From contig NC_089867.1 of assembly GCF_036373705.1 (NCBI RefSeq), positions 16,480,001 to 16,544,000 on the forward strand: a DNA stretch of 64,000 nt. The letters are read 5' to 3'. The position numbers and the translations under genes were made by a program. This stretch comes from Amia ocellicauda. Lineage: Eukaryota; Chordata; Actinopteri; Amiiformes; Amiidae. Below the pieces are notes generated by a model. That model did no database searches. It was given only the letters and a program-made list of their open reading frames with translations, and was not told where the DNA came from. Below are positions 35,063 to 46,411 of this stretch, piece by piece (within the stretch, counting starts at the first letter, position 1; every line of letters starts with the position of its first letter).

Positions 35063-35068
35063 CCCACA

Positions 35069-36311
35069 CTGCCGGGGTGGGGGAGACAGTGAGAGAAGGA
35101 AGAGAGGGTAAAGAGGGAGAAAGGAAATTTAGGAGAGAGAGAGGGTTAGAGGGAGAGAAGGAAGAGAGGGATGGGGGAAAGAGTGCACGCTGACCCAGAG
35201 AGACAGGTGGAGAAAGAGAAAGAGAGAGGGAGGAGACACACAGAGCTCCTCACTGACACACAGACAGACAGATAAGAGAAAAAAAATCACATTCAGTTCA
35301 ACAGCACCCTGTACTAGCTGCCACAGAGAAAGCAGTGTTATTCCCAACTAACCCACTTTCAGCTGACCCCCCAAACCCTCTGAACCCCACCCACAAACAG
35401 CACTGCAATTACTATTGAGAACTGCTGTTCTTATGCATTTACTTTCTGATGCTTTTATCCACAGGGAAACACAAGGGCACCCATTGAAACAGCCACATGG
35501 GTGTGTTGTCTTTGCTCAACACAGCAGAATTTGCTTGCATCCAGGGCTGTCCACTCACAAGTCACATTTTAAGCTTAACCCAGTGCAATACTAATATCTC
35601 TCCCTCTGTATGTGTGTGTGTATATATTAAATAGAGTAAAACATGTTTTATTATTAAAACAAAATTATATCATTTTTTATATATATTGTTAATAAACCAC
35701 CCTTTACATTAATAATACAGCCTAATTATATGATTATTATTGCAACTCGCGTCTGTGCCGCCAATGAGAATGGCTGGCGGACGGACTGAAGGACAGACAG
35801 ACACATGCACTCACTGATGGATTTATACTATCGTAGGATATTATCACACAGTGCTGAAACACATTATAGATCTGTGTGTCTTATGTATTTTATTTGGGGA
35901 TGAGGTTAGGCTACTAATATACGGTGACTCAAAACCCGCTTGCTCAAGCTGCCGTGCGGGGCTGAGACGCGGTGTGTGCACGCAGGGCCACCGGACAGGC
36001 GTGCGGGTCAGCACCGGGCAGCGAGGGAGGCACGGCGGTCAAGCACACCGAGCTTTCTTCCTTTTCCTTTTTTTGTATTTGGTTGACGATGCTGCAGATT
36101 GATTATGCCCCCTCTATCCCTCCCGCTGTCTATCCGGGATTAATTCAGTTTGCCTTGCCGCTACATAGACAGTGAGCCGGAGTGAGCAGAGACAAGATGG
36201 CGGTCGCAGAGGAGCAGAGTCTGTCCGCCGAGTCACGTACCCTCCCGGCCTCCCTTCTCCGGTTACAGCTCTACAATATACCTGTTAGGTCCCCGTCGCG
36301 GTCTCTCTCAC
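35069..36311 (-). other. zbtb17: zbtb17 5' UTR intron
   Basis: The intron lies between the non-coding first exon and the ATG exon. A GA-rich stretch on the plus strand follows the ATG-exon acceptor (35084-35280). 35.6-35.75 kb is AT-rich. No other exon was seen. Confidence 0.6.
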
Positions 36312-36515
36312 CTGCCCCCGTCTCTCCGGGCTCGTTTTGTGACGCTTTCTCGGCGAAACGCTGATCCCGCTCGATCGAGTGGTTCGGTGATCGATCTCTC
36401 CTCTCAGACTCGATCCGCCGCCATCTTCGGCTCTCTGATCGATTGATAGTGGCCGGGCGGAAAGCTGATGTTTGCGCAGGCGCAGGCGCAGGCGCGCTCC
36501 CGTGCAATGACGTAC
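36170..36515 (-). promoter_or_regulatory. zbtb17: CpG-rich promoter and first non-coding exon of zbtb17
   Basis: GC- and CpG-rich block without a TATA box. A minus-strand first exon is likely from about 36450 to 36312, ending GGGGCAG/GTGAGAGA. YY1-type motifs occur in opposite orientations: CGCCATCTT at 36419-36427 and AAGATGGCGG at 36194-36203. Three overlapping NRF1-like GCGCAGGCGC units lie at 36472-36497, and a TGACGT half-CRE at 36508-36513. This is the pattern of a broad housekeeping promoter and may fire in both directions. Confidence 0.65.
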
Positions 36516-36559
36516 AAGTCCCAGGCACACGGGGTCGAGCATGAGGGATTACATAATTT

Positions 36560-37258
36560 ATTTATTAAAGCACGATTTGAATTTAATCGTAATAATTGTC
36601 AACGTCATTACGATAAACTTTGGCTAAGATCCTTCTCTGCATTTACCAGTTCCGTGAAAGGTCTACATTTGCTCATGAAAATAACAGAACAAGTATTAAA
36701 CACATTGCCAGCATTTAAAACAAGGGCAGTGATGTTCAGACTGTACAATGCACTAGTTAGAGTTCATCTGGATACTGTGTGCAGTTCTGGGCTCCACACT
36801 TCAAGAAAGATATCGCTGCTCTAGAGGCAGTTCAGAGGAGAGCAACCAGACTTATTCCAGGTCTGAAGGGAATGTCCTACTGAGAGACTGAGGACCTGAA
36901 CCTTTTCACCCTGGAACAGAGGAGACTACGTGGGGACTTGATCCAAGTCTTCAAAATCATGAAAGGCATAGACCACATCAAACCAGAGGAGCTTTTCCAG
37001 AAACGCAGGGACACACGGACACAAATGGAAATTAGGCTTAAAGGCAATCAAGACAGAAAACAAGAGACACTTCTTCACACAGAGAGAGTCGTTATAATCT
37101 GGAACAAACTCCCCAGCGCTGTGGTCGAAGCTGAAAACTTGTGAATATTCAGAAATAGACTGGACATGATCCTTGGATCACTTAGTTATTAATGGACACC
37201 AAACGAGCATGATGGGTCGAATGGCCTCCTCTCATTTGTAAACTTTCTTATGTTTTTA
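36560..37258 (+). mobile_element. 5'-truncated CR1-like LINE, 3' end
   Basis: Broken pieces of the reverse transcriptase C-terminal end are readable ([40 protein letters not shown], then RVVIIWNKLPSAVVEAENL in another stretch). It ends with the tail GGTCGAATGGCCTCCTCTCA and TTTGTAAACTTTCTTATG found in many copies in basal ray-finned fish. Stops and frameshifts make it inactive. The left boundary is approximate. Confidence 0.75.
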
Positions 37259-37376
37259 TTAATATATCCACTGTGGTGTGTACCCAGATGACCAGCAGTT
37301 ATAGTCCTTGACAAGTAATGAAGCCACAGATTGCATGTAATATCCTCAGTACAATACAGTGTGGTATTAACATATA

Positions 37377-38077
37377 CACCGATCAGCCATAACATTATGA
37401 CCACCTGCCTAATATTGTGTAGGTCCCCCTTTTGCCGCCAAAACAGCCCTGACCCATCGAGGCATGGACTCCACTAGACCTCTGAAGGTGTGCTGTGGTA
37501 TCTGGCACCAAGACGTTAGCAGCAGATCCTTTAAGTCCTGTAAGTTGCGAGGTGGGGACTCCATGGATTTGTTTGTCGGGCACATCACACAGATGCTCGA
37601 TTGGATTGAGATCTGGGGAGTTTGGAGGCCAAGTTTCTATCAGAACCAGCATTCACTTTTTCACCAATTTGAGCTACAGTAGCTCGTCTGTTGGATCGGA
37701 CCACACAGGCCAGCCTTCGCTCCCCACCTGCATCAATGAGCCTTGGCCGCCCATGACCCTGTCGCCGGTTCACCATTTTTCCTTCCTTGTACCACTTTTG
37801 ATAGGTGCTGACCACTGCAGACCGGGAACACCCCACAAGAGCTGCAGTTCTGGAGATGCTCTGACCCAGTCGTCTAGCCATCACAATTCGGCCCTTGTCA
37901 AAGTCGCTCAGATCCTTACGCTTGCCCATTTTTCCTGCTTCTAACACATCAACTTTGAGGACAAAGTGTTCACTTGCTGCCTAATATATCCCACCCACTG
38001 ACAGGTGCCATGATAATGAGATTATCAGTGTTACTCACTTCACCTGTCAGTGGTCAAAATGTTACGACTGATTGGTG
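37377..38077 (-). mobile_element. Internally deleted Tc1-like transposon
   Basis: Both ends are flanked by TA (37375-37376 and 38078-38079) with inverted repeats beginning CACCGATCAGCCATAACATT on the left and CACCAATCAGTCGTAACATT on the right (complement). On the minus strand an N-terminal frame (37585-37947) starts [20 protein letters not shown], with a paired-like helix-turn-helix. It is joined by deletion to the C-terminal [19 protein letters not shown] segment at 37395-37652, which keeps only the last acidic residue of the DDE triad. It cannot encode an active transposase. Confidence 0.9.
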
Positions 38078-38559
38078 TAATTAGAGCTATGGTCTGTCCA
38101 TCTGTCTGTCCCGTGTCCCTGTCCTCTTCGGGACCAATGCTGAAGACCCTGCTGTACTGTGTCTCTCCAGGACTAGGGCTGGAGACCCTTGATAGCTCCC
38201 AAATCCAGTGTGGTTGGCTTTCACAATATCAAAACACAGAATGTATTATGTGTTGTGTTTTTGTTGATGTGGTTCAGCGGTGAGGTGTGGTGGTGTTGTG
38301 CCAGGCAGGCCTGTGTGAGCCTGTACTGTGTTGACATGTTGCTGCCCTTATTATTATTTACAGTTAGCTGGGATCCGCAGTGCATATCTCATCCCAGACA
38401 CTAGACTTCCACTAACCTCTATTTTTAGTCCGTCTGGACCATGGGGAGTTACCTTAAATTCTATTTATAGTGGGGGGATTTTTGTACTAGTTTTCCATAA
38501 TAGTTGAAAATAATAATTGAAAAGGAAAACTTGTATTTTCCTGTTTTGACACAAACACA

Positions 38560-39420
38560 CAGAGACATATACAGGTGACAAAGGAAAAACCATCATGAAG
38601 TGTCTCAGTAAGGTGTTGGGCCAACACGAGCCGCTAGAACAGCTTCAATGCACCTTGGCATAGATTCTATGAGTCTCTGGACTCTACTGGGATGGAACGC
38701 CATTCTTCCAAAAGACATTCCCTCATTTGGTGTTTGGATGATGGTGGCTGAGAGTGTTGTCTAACACGTCAGTTCAAAATCTCCCATAGGTGTTCAATTG
38801 GGTTGAGATCTGGTGACTGTGAAGGCCATAGCATATGATTCACATAATTTTCATACTCATCACACCATTCAGTGAGCCCTAGTGCCCTGTGGATGTGCAT
38901 TGTCATCCTGGAGGAGACCACACCCATCAGGATAGAAGTGTTTCACCACAGGATAAAGGTGATCACTCAGAATAACTTTGTAATGATTTGCAGTGACCCT
39001 TCCCTCTAAGGGGACAAGTGGACCCAAACCATGCCAGGAAAATGCCCCCCACAGCCTAACAGAGCCTCCGGACCCCCTCACTGTAGGGGTCAAGCAGTCA
39101 GTCCTGTACCGGTCTCTTGGTGTCGCCACACATGCACTCGCCCACTTGTTGAGAACATTAGCCAGTTGAGTGTCTTTGTGACTGAAGCTCCTGCCATTCA
39201 TGCACCAATAATGACTCCTCTTCCAAAATCACTTAGATCCTTTCCTCTTGCCATCTTGATCCAAAATCGAGGTCAACTGGGCCTGCTCAGCATTTTTATG
39301 CATGCCACAGAGCATGATAGGATATGAATTGCTTAATTGTATCATGCAGTACACCTGTTTGGAGGCATCTGCATTCGTTATGTTCCTCCACTCATTTATT
39401 CAGGTTTTTCCTTAAATTTT
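38560..39420 (-). mobile_element. Second Tc1-like transposon, degraded
   Basis: The left end has AAAGGAAAAACC and the right end GGTTTTTCCTT, an inverted pair. On the minus strand 38869-39201 encodes a transposase fragment with the motif GCGLLQDDNAHPQGTRAH containing the second Asp of the DDE core; pieces of the remaining gene are broken by stops. It belongs to a different Tc1 subfamily from the copy at 37.4 kb. Confidence 0.75.
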
Positions 39421-39429
39421 TCACCCGTC

Positions 39430-39530
39430 TGTATATATACATATTATCACCATCAGCATCAGCCTATATCGATCCACTGCTGGATGAATGCCTCCTTAAG
39501 ATGTTTCCACTTGATTTGGTCTATATATAT
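39430..39530. repeat. Possible LINE or SINE tail fragment
   Basis: The sequence around CCACTGCTGGATGAATGCCT and GATGTTTCCACTTGATTTGG resembles a retroelement tail that recurs in vertebrate genomes. The assignment is from memory and uncertain. Confidence 0.25.
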
Positions 39531-40960
39531 AGGTCCGCGTCCACAATAACTTGGCATGTGCATGGGTTTACTCGTGTGACGCTGTTCAGAGCTGGAGAGG
39601 GAGGCGAAGTGTGTTCCCCCAGAGTCCTGTTAGTGTGTGTGTGTCCATTTGCCTGCTGCTCCACACAGCACACAGCGTGCAGCAGGACGTGCAAGCACCC
39701 CTGGGTTGGGCAAAGCTTCCGGTGAACAGGAGGGAGCAATTGGCTAGCTTGATCTGGTGGGCCCAGCGCAGCACCATCCAGACACCTGGGCAGCTGGTTA
39801 TGCAACATTTTTAGCCCTGAGCCCTGTTTCTTTTTATTGTTTCTTTATTTTGTCCAATGCATTTTCAGTTATTTTCAATGTATTTGACTTTTATGTTGGT
39901 GAGTAGTTTTGCTTTAATCACGTTTGTTTTGTTGTTTTGTGCACGTTTATTTAAAGTTAAGTTTTTTTTGTTTTTGATTTTGTTAAACCACAAAGATTTT
40001 AAAAATTTTAAGTGATTTTAAGAATTGATTTTAAAAGTTTTTAATCATAAGTATTAAAAATTGAATTGTTTTTATATGTAATGTAAAATACTACATACAA
40101 TAAAACAGTATTTTTAGCCCTGAGAGCTCTTTTCCTTTACTTCATTATCTCTGGGGGGGTGTAGCCTAATCTGCAATGTTGTAAGGTAGCAGGGAGGGGG
40201 AGGGGGAGCTCCTCAGAAATAGATCCTGTTAAGGCTAGGCGGGCTGCAAGGGTGTCTGGTTAAGAAAAAGATAAGAGGGTGAGAGAGATAAAAAGATATA
40301 AGATAAGGCGTGGTGAAAGCAGACCACAGCCACCCTGAGTCACCACAAGACAGCATAACAACTGCAGATCTGTGAGCTCTTCCCAAGTTTGTTTACAACG
40401 TGTGTGTGTCTGTGTCTGTGTTTGAGTGTTTCTGTATATGAGAGTGTGTGTCTGTGTGTGTTTGCGTGTGGGTGTGTCGGTTTGTGTTTCTGTGTTTGCA
40501 TTGTGTGTCTGTTTGCATATTGCAGATTAAACTGCAACCACAGACACAGACCGTGCAGAATGAGGAAGCCCCGAAGAACAGAGAAATTAATAAATAAATA
40601 CATATTAAAGAATGCAAGCTGCTGTACTGACAAGCCAGTACAGGTCTGTCAGAATTGCCGTCCGGGCAGGCTGAGGGGAGAGACAGTGGCAAGAGAGAGG
40701 AGTGTGTGTGTCTTGGTATGCGTTATTGTTTGTTGGTGTGTCTCTGAGTTCACTGGTCTGTGAGCACCTGTGTTTATGTGTTGTGTGTCTGTGTTTGCCA
40801 AAAAAAAATGTGTGTGTTTGTGTGCATGGGTCTATGCTTGTATCAGCATGAGTGTGTGTGTGTGTGTGTGTGTACCTGTGTAAGTGTGTGGGGGTGTGTT
40901 TGTTTGTTGTTCATGATGCAAGACTGCAGGAGAGGCGGGGTTGTTATGTAGGGAGGGGCC
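39531..40960. other. Intergenic DNA with low-complexity sequence
   Basis: 39.80-40.13 kb is a T/A-rich block. 40.39-40.52 and 40.84-40.90 kb are GT-rich. No exon recognised before the promoter of the small gene that follows. Confidence 0.5.
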
Positions 40961-40964
40961 ACGG

Positions 40965-40970
40965 TTTAAG
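40965..40970 (+). promoter_or_regulatory. Weak TATA-like element of the small gene
   Basis: TTTAAG within CACGGTTTAAGAGG, about 195 bases before the ATG at 41163, followed by a purine-rich leader. It would place the start site near 40995. Weak by itself. Confidence 0.3.
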
Positions 40971-41162
40971 AGGAGATGTGTGGGGTGGAGGAAGCCCAGT
41001 TCAGTCTGTGCTGCGGAGGGAGAGGAGAAGAGAACTGAGGAGAGGCGCGAAAAGGCGAGGCGAGGCGGTGAGACGAGGACAGGACAGGATAGGGCAGTGT
41101 GTTTCGCTGCCCTCTGCTCTGATCAGTGACCTGCAGTCTCAGCGCCAAACCAGAGAGACAGC

Positions 41163-42592
41163 ATGCAGCCCGTGCAGGAACGCAGATCGCAGGCCACAGG
41201 TACGGAGCAGTGCTATGGATTTCTCTTTCGCTAACCTGCTGCCACTTATCTGGGGTACCTGCAGACCCTGCACTGCAACTCAACTCTCTCTCCATCTAAC
41301 ATTGTCTCTCCCTCTAGCTTTCCCTCTCTTGCTCTCCTACTCTCTCTCTCTTGCTCTTCCCCTTTCTCTCCGTATCTCATGTGCTCACTAAATTGATAAC
41401 AACGATATTCAGTTTAGTTTCATTTCCTTGTCTATGTTGTTGTTGCTGCTGCGGCTGCTTTTGATTTTTGCACCTTTAGACTTTCTCAGTTGTTTTCCTT
41501 GTCTTTCGACAGAGAGAGAAAAGAGAGAGAGGAAGAGTGCCCTCACACTTCTGCTATTTTTATTTTCCTGTCGCTTCAGTGCAGTTCCAGGCAGAAGTGG
41601 CTGTAGATTCAGAAAGTACTGGGAGTTGAAAAAGAAAACAATCCGGCTGCCCTGGAGCAAGAATACTGCAGGGGAACCTGTCTGATCATTCGCTCCCTCT
41701 CTCTTTGCCCCCCTTCCTCTTTCTCTCCTTCCCGCCAGTCAGAGGTGCTGAAGATACACATCTCTGTTGTTTTTTTAAATCTTTCACTAACATTGCAGCA
41801 CAGGCAGTCCCAGGCTCTGACCCAACAGAGGACAGTCCTATACTTCTGCCCCCCTACAGCCCTCCCAAACTGGATTGCACCACTTCCCTTTTGATCCAAG
41901 TTCATCTTTGATTTTTAACTTTATTTCCTTCCTACTGTCCAGTTGCAGTCTGACTATAGTCCCAGACTCTGACTCTGACTTAGAAGAGGACAATCCTGTG
42001 CTTTTCCCCTGGTCATCACATTACCTTCATTTCAATCCATCCATCCACTTTCAATATCAGCTTCATCCAGTAGAGGGGGGTGGTGAGCTGGCACTCAGGC
42101 CTGCAGGCACAGGGCACACCCCAGATTCAAGCTTATCTACATTTTTCCTGCTGCTAATAATTTCCTGGTTTTGGTGCTGTTGCAGGCCGGTTGCAGCCCC
42201 AGTCTGTGGCCCCGAGGAGGAGCGTCCCCCACTGCCTTGGCCCCCACCCTGTGTTCCTAGTGGGGTGCCCAGGCTCCGGTGCTGTGCTGATGCCTGACCA
42301 CCGCATCCCTCTCCCTCCTGCAAGGCCTACCCAGAGGCCCCCCCCCACCTGCCTGCCCCACCACACCTTCATGCTGATTGATGGCTCCACCATGCAGCTG
42401 TCTCCAAGGAGCGTCACCAAAGAGAAGGGCTGCCAGCCACCACCCCAACAGGTGGCACATCCAGCCAATCGGGGGCCGGGTAGCACGGTGGCAGCCAATC
42501 AGCTGGCAAAGGCCTGTCTGCTGGGTGGGAAGAAGCTGGTGAAGTTCCTGCTCAGGGTCCTTCAGGGGCAGAAGCAGGGTGACAGGAAGTGA
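41163..42592 (+). CDS. Small two-exon gene in the SRARP position (147 aa)
   Basis: Exon 1 is 41163-41199 (ATG with A at -3, reading MQPVQERRSQAT and ending CCACAG/GTACGG). Exon 2 is 42186-42592 (acceptor TTGCAG/GCCGG). They join in phase into 147 codons and a TGA. The protein is Pro-, Gln- and basic-rich, with a hydrophobic stretch VFLVGCPGSGAVLM, a segment HHTFMLIDGSTMQLSPRS and a basic end GKKLVKFLLRVLQGQKQG. An AATAAA lies 155 bases after the stop. The location between ZBTB17 and HSPB7, on the strand opposite to both, is exactly that of mammalian SRARP (C1orf64), a nuclear receptor-associated protein. The TF-x-ID...QLS segment looks similar to SRARP as I remember it. Orthology is inference, and the gene could still be a chance model. 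Confidence 0.5.
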
Positions 42593-42746
42593 GGGACTCA
42601 GAAACTGGGGTGACTGGATGGGGCTTCTGCTTGTAGTGTGGCAATAGATTACCTTGGTTTTCCTCTTGTTTTTCCAGTTTATTTTTGTTCTAAAACATTG
42701 TCTTTTTGATTTCTTCCCTTGTTACTACTCTTGCAGTTAATACATA

Positions 42747-42752
42747 AATAAA
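42747..42752 (+). terminator. Poly(A) signal of the small gene
   Basis: AATAAA in TACATAAATAAACAAAT, 155 bases after the stop codon at 42590-42592. Confidence 0.5.
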
Positions 42753-42847
42753 CAAATATACTAAACTGAACTTGACTGTATCTGTTGAGCTATAAACTCA
42801 GACAGGGCCGCTCACGTCAGGCATGCCAGGGAGAGAGCAGCATGTAC

Positions 42848-42855
42848 TATAAATA
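42848..42855 (+). promoter_or_regulatory. Orphan TATA box (TATAAATA)
   Basis: A strong TATA match in TGTACTATAAATACAGC. It is followed by about 110 bases without an ATG and then a GGAGG/GTGAGC donor-like site near 42976. It would start a plus-strand transcript near 42878 between the small gene and hspb7. No downstream exon was identified. Confidence 0.35.
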
Positions 42856-42999
42856 CAGCAGGGGGGGTGGGGGAATGGGACAGGCTGGCTTCCTGCACTC
42901 CTGTTACACTGACAGCTGACAGAGCCGGGGACACTGAGTCAGGTGCTGGAAATACTCAGTACAGAGACAGAGGGAGGGTGAGCAAGTGGTCACAGCCCC

Positions 43000-43160
43000 A
43001 GGGGACCCAGTCTCCATGTCAATATTGACTCTGCAACAACACAACCCATCGCAACACAAAACTATGCTTCTCAATTCTGTGACCCCTCGTGCTCTCTCCT
43101 CATCTCTCTCTCATATAAACATTATAAAAACGGTCTCTTCCGCTCCCTCTCCCGTCTCCC

Positions 43161-43218
<58 letters not shown>

Positions 43219-44194
43219 TTTCTGTTTCTGTCTGTAGTTGTGTAAACAGCAGGTCTGGTGTCACTGTAAACTTTCAAACACTCCCTCTGATAACTTTCAG
43301 ATTCACTTTTCCTGTCTCTCTTTCGCTCTCTGTCTCTCTCTCACTCTCTCTCTGAGCTCTCGATCTCTTTCTCCCTCTCTCCCTCTCTCTCTCTTCCTCC
43401 ATCTCCTGTCTGGCATTCAAAAGAAACACAGGATGAATATGAAATAAAACCATGCCAATCAATCAATCAGCCAGTCATCCAGTCAGTCAGTCAGTCAGTC
43501 AGTCAATGGATCAATAAGTGGCAGTACGCCCCAGGGACTCACAGACACTTTATTGGCAATGTAAAAATTCAACACTTATGTAGTCAGTGCACCAACCCTC
43601 CCGCCTCGGGGCATGAGGGCAGCTGCAGGGTCAGGCTGTGCAGGGCTGAGGCCAGAGCAGTAAACCTAGGCATGTGTTTTTTCTTTCCTTCGAGTTAAAG
43701 GGTGTTGCACTGAGCACCTTTCCCTGCTGAAAACAGTGCAGTACAACAGCACACCACACAGCACGGCACAACACAACTGCTAGCTGAAAGCACAGAAGCT
43801 GTTCTATTCTGCACTGAAGTCTAAACACTTCCAAACTCTGAAGGGCTGCAGTTTAATTTCTTTATTGATTAAATAATTTATAATAATTGTGTATGCTCCC
43901 GGTAACTGCTGCTGAACCCACTCAGAAGAAGGGCTGGTCTAGATCAATACACCGGCGCAAATGACTGCACCGGGGAAAAATAAATAGACACACAAGACAA
44001 ATACATCACTGAACAACATACAATGGGCGGGGAGCAGGAGGGACGCAGTGGGCACTGTGGGGAGCGGTCGTCTCTGTGCTTGGCGAGGTGATGGATGTGT
44101 TGTTGATTTGGTCCAGAGCAGAAGGGTGGTTCTTCTGACATTTCTCAAGTCCTCTCCTGCACTCTCTCTCCCACTCGCTCTCCCTCTACCACGC

Positions 44195-44239
<45 letters not shown>

Positions 44240-44539
44240 GGATTTCCACACCTGTAGGTGCAAGAGCAGTCCTGCCGAGAGAGAGAGGCGTTCAGTCTCT
44301 GGTCTGACCTCTGACCTCTGCGATGGGAGAGTTGGCAAACTGGAGGGCAATTGGACTCAAACTCCATTAAAACAAACAAACAAACAAGCCCCTACAGTCC
44401 ATCTCTACTAAAGAAAGCACCACTGTAAACAAACCCATATACTGATCCAGAAAATGCCAGCTACAGTTACAGGACAATCAAAAGCAAAACTTGAAAATAG
44501 TCACATTTTAAAAATTACATTGTGAGAAAACTTTACTTA
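43000..44539. other. Intergenic DNA downstream of hspb7
   Basis: Holds (TC)n at 43164-43219 and 44197-44229, a (CAGT)n run at about 43470-43503, a TTTATTGGCAATG piece at 43548-43560 and AT-rich DNA near 43.85-43.89 and 44.49-44.61 kb. No gene seen. Confidence 0.5.
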
Positions 44540-44545
44540 TTTATT
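44540..44545 (-). terminator. hspb7: Candidate poly(A) signal of hspb7
   Basis: AATAAA on the minus strand about 200 bases after the hspb7 stop. Another TTTATT (minus AATAAA) at about 43857 could serve a longer form. Confidence 0.5.
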
Positions 44546-44743
44546 AGCTGTACATCCTACATAGTTTTTTTAATTATTATGTTTAAATATATATATACTA
44601 CACAATCTTTGAAGTACAACCCTGTAGCTTATAGGCTGTACAGAGTACAGTAGGGGAACAGAGGAGGTACAGGGGCTATAGGGTGTGTACAGAGAGTCAG
44701 AGAGGGGTACAAGGGGGTACTGGGGCGGGCTCCCCACTGTGGC

Positions 44744-46366
44744 TCAGATCTTGATCTCAGTGCGGAAGGTCTGCTGGCCATGCTCGCCGGGCCGGGCTGG
44801 GTGGCGCCGGGCCTTGACGGTGAGTGCCCCGCTGGACCCCAGGACAGAAGTCACAGAGGTTGGGTCCACATCCTCTGGCAATTGGCACCGGTGGGTAAAG
44901 GTGTTCATCACTGTGCCATCAGGAGCCAGCTGAGAGAGGAAGGGAGGGAGGGAGTGATGGGGTGGAAAGAGAGAGAGAGAGTGAGGGGAGAAGGGAGAGG
45001 GAGAAAGAGATGTTCAGTGTGCAGACTTATGGGTAAGTAATCCTAGGTTTGATACTGAGCTGAGCTTCAGTGCAGAGCCCTCTACTGACAAACTGTACAG
45101 TCTCTGTGTTTGTAAAACTCTCTATGTATTAACTTCACAGTGTGTGTGTGTATTGTGACGTAATCTGCCTATATGTCTCTGTGTGTCCTGTGTGTCACTA
45201 TGTGTCCCCGTTTGTCCAGTGTCCCACCTTCTCAGCGCGGACCTCGATCTGGTTGTTGGACGTGGTGACGATGACGTCCTCAGGAGAGAAGTCGCTGACA
45301 TCCACAGTGAACTGGTACGTGTCTCCCATCGTGCGGACAGTGCCAGCACTGCCAGGGCGAGCTGAGAAAGAGGAGGGGGGGAGGGAGTATAGATGAGACC
45401 AAGCCTACCTTTATTTGAATGTGTCCCAAATTTAATCTAACAACCACCATTTTAAAACCTAGTCCCAAAAATGTAATTCCAGTGCAGTAAGCCCTTGTCC
45501 AACGCATGTTCTTCCAGTGCAGATTCACTTACATGCTCATTATTGAATGCCTTCAATAATGTGTGGTTCACCCAACACACAACAGTGCGTGTTCAGGAAC
45601 ATCGTCCAGCTTCCCACGCCTCTCTACATCTCTCCATGCTGGGTTCACCGCCGTTCACCTTGTTTTTCTACTTTGAATGTTACAATACAACAACATGCCT
45701 AAGTATTTCCAGTAAATCCGTCCAAGGAATATTCGCCCAGCAAAGTGTTCTTGAGCAACACAACCCCTGCGATGCAGGAGGGCCACTGTAGCGTACAGCC
45801 CAATTCAGACTCAGCTATCTGTGTGCATCTGCGAGTCTTTGTGAGTGTTGTGTGTTTGTGCAAGCGTTGTGTGTTTGTTAGAGTTGTGTGTCTGTGAGTG
45901 TGTGAGTCTTATATGTCTGTGTGATTGTGAGTGTGTGAGAGTTGTGTATTTGTCAGTGAATGACTGGTGTGTGTCTAAGTAATTGTGAATGTTGTGTTTG
46001 TGTGTGAGAGTTTTGTGTGACAGTGCGATTTTGATTGTCTGTGGTTGTGAGTGTGTGAGTGCTGTCTGTATGCAGTGCTGCCCTTATACAGAGGGCAAGT
46101 GCCGCATGTCTCATAGTCCCTGGGGTAGTGGGGGGGGGTGCAGGGCTAGACATAGGCGATGACCGCTTTGTCCCAGAGCCATTCCACAGCCGTGGCATCA
46201 CGGGGCTGGACGCCGACCAAAAATGTGCTGGCGCCGCACCCTCCTCCGGGCATGGCCATGGATTAAAACTCTCTCTACCCCTCCTTCCTTCTCCCCCACC
46301 CCATCTCTCCCTCTCTCTGTCCTTCATTCTCTTCCACCCTAATCTCTCCACCTATCTCTCCCACTC

Positions 46367-46411
<45 letters not shown>

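Noticed and set aside
41428..41685. 85-codon frame with a signal-peptide-like Leu run inside the intron of the small gene
   Set aside because: Leu run comes from TTG/CTG low complexity; no splice support, and the exon 1 to exon 2 join is simpler.
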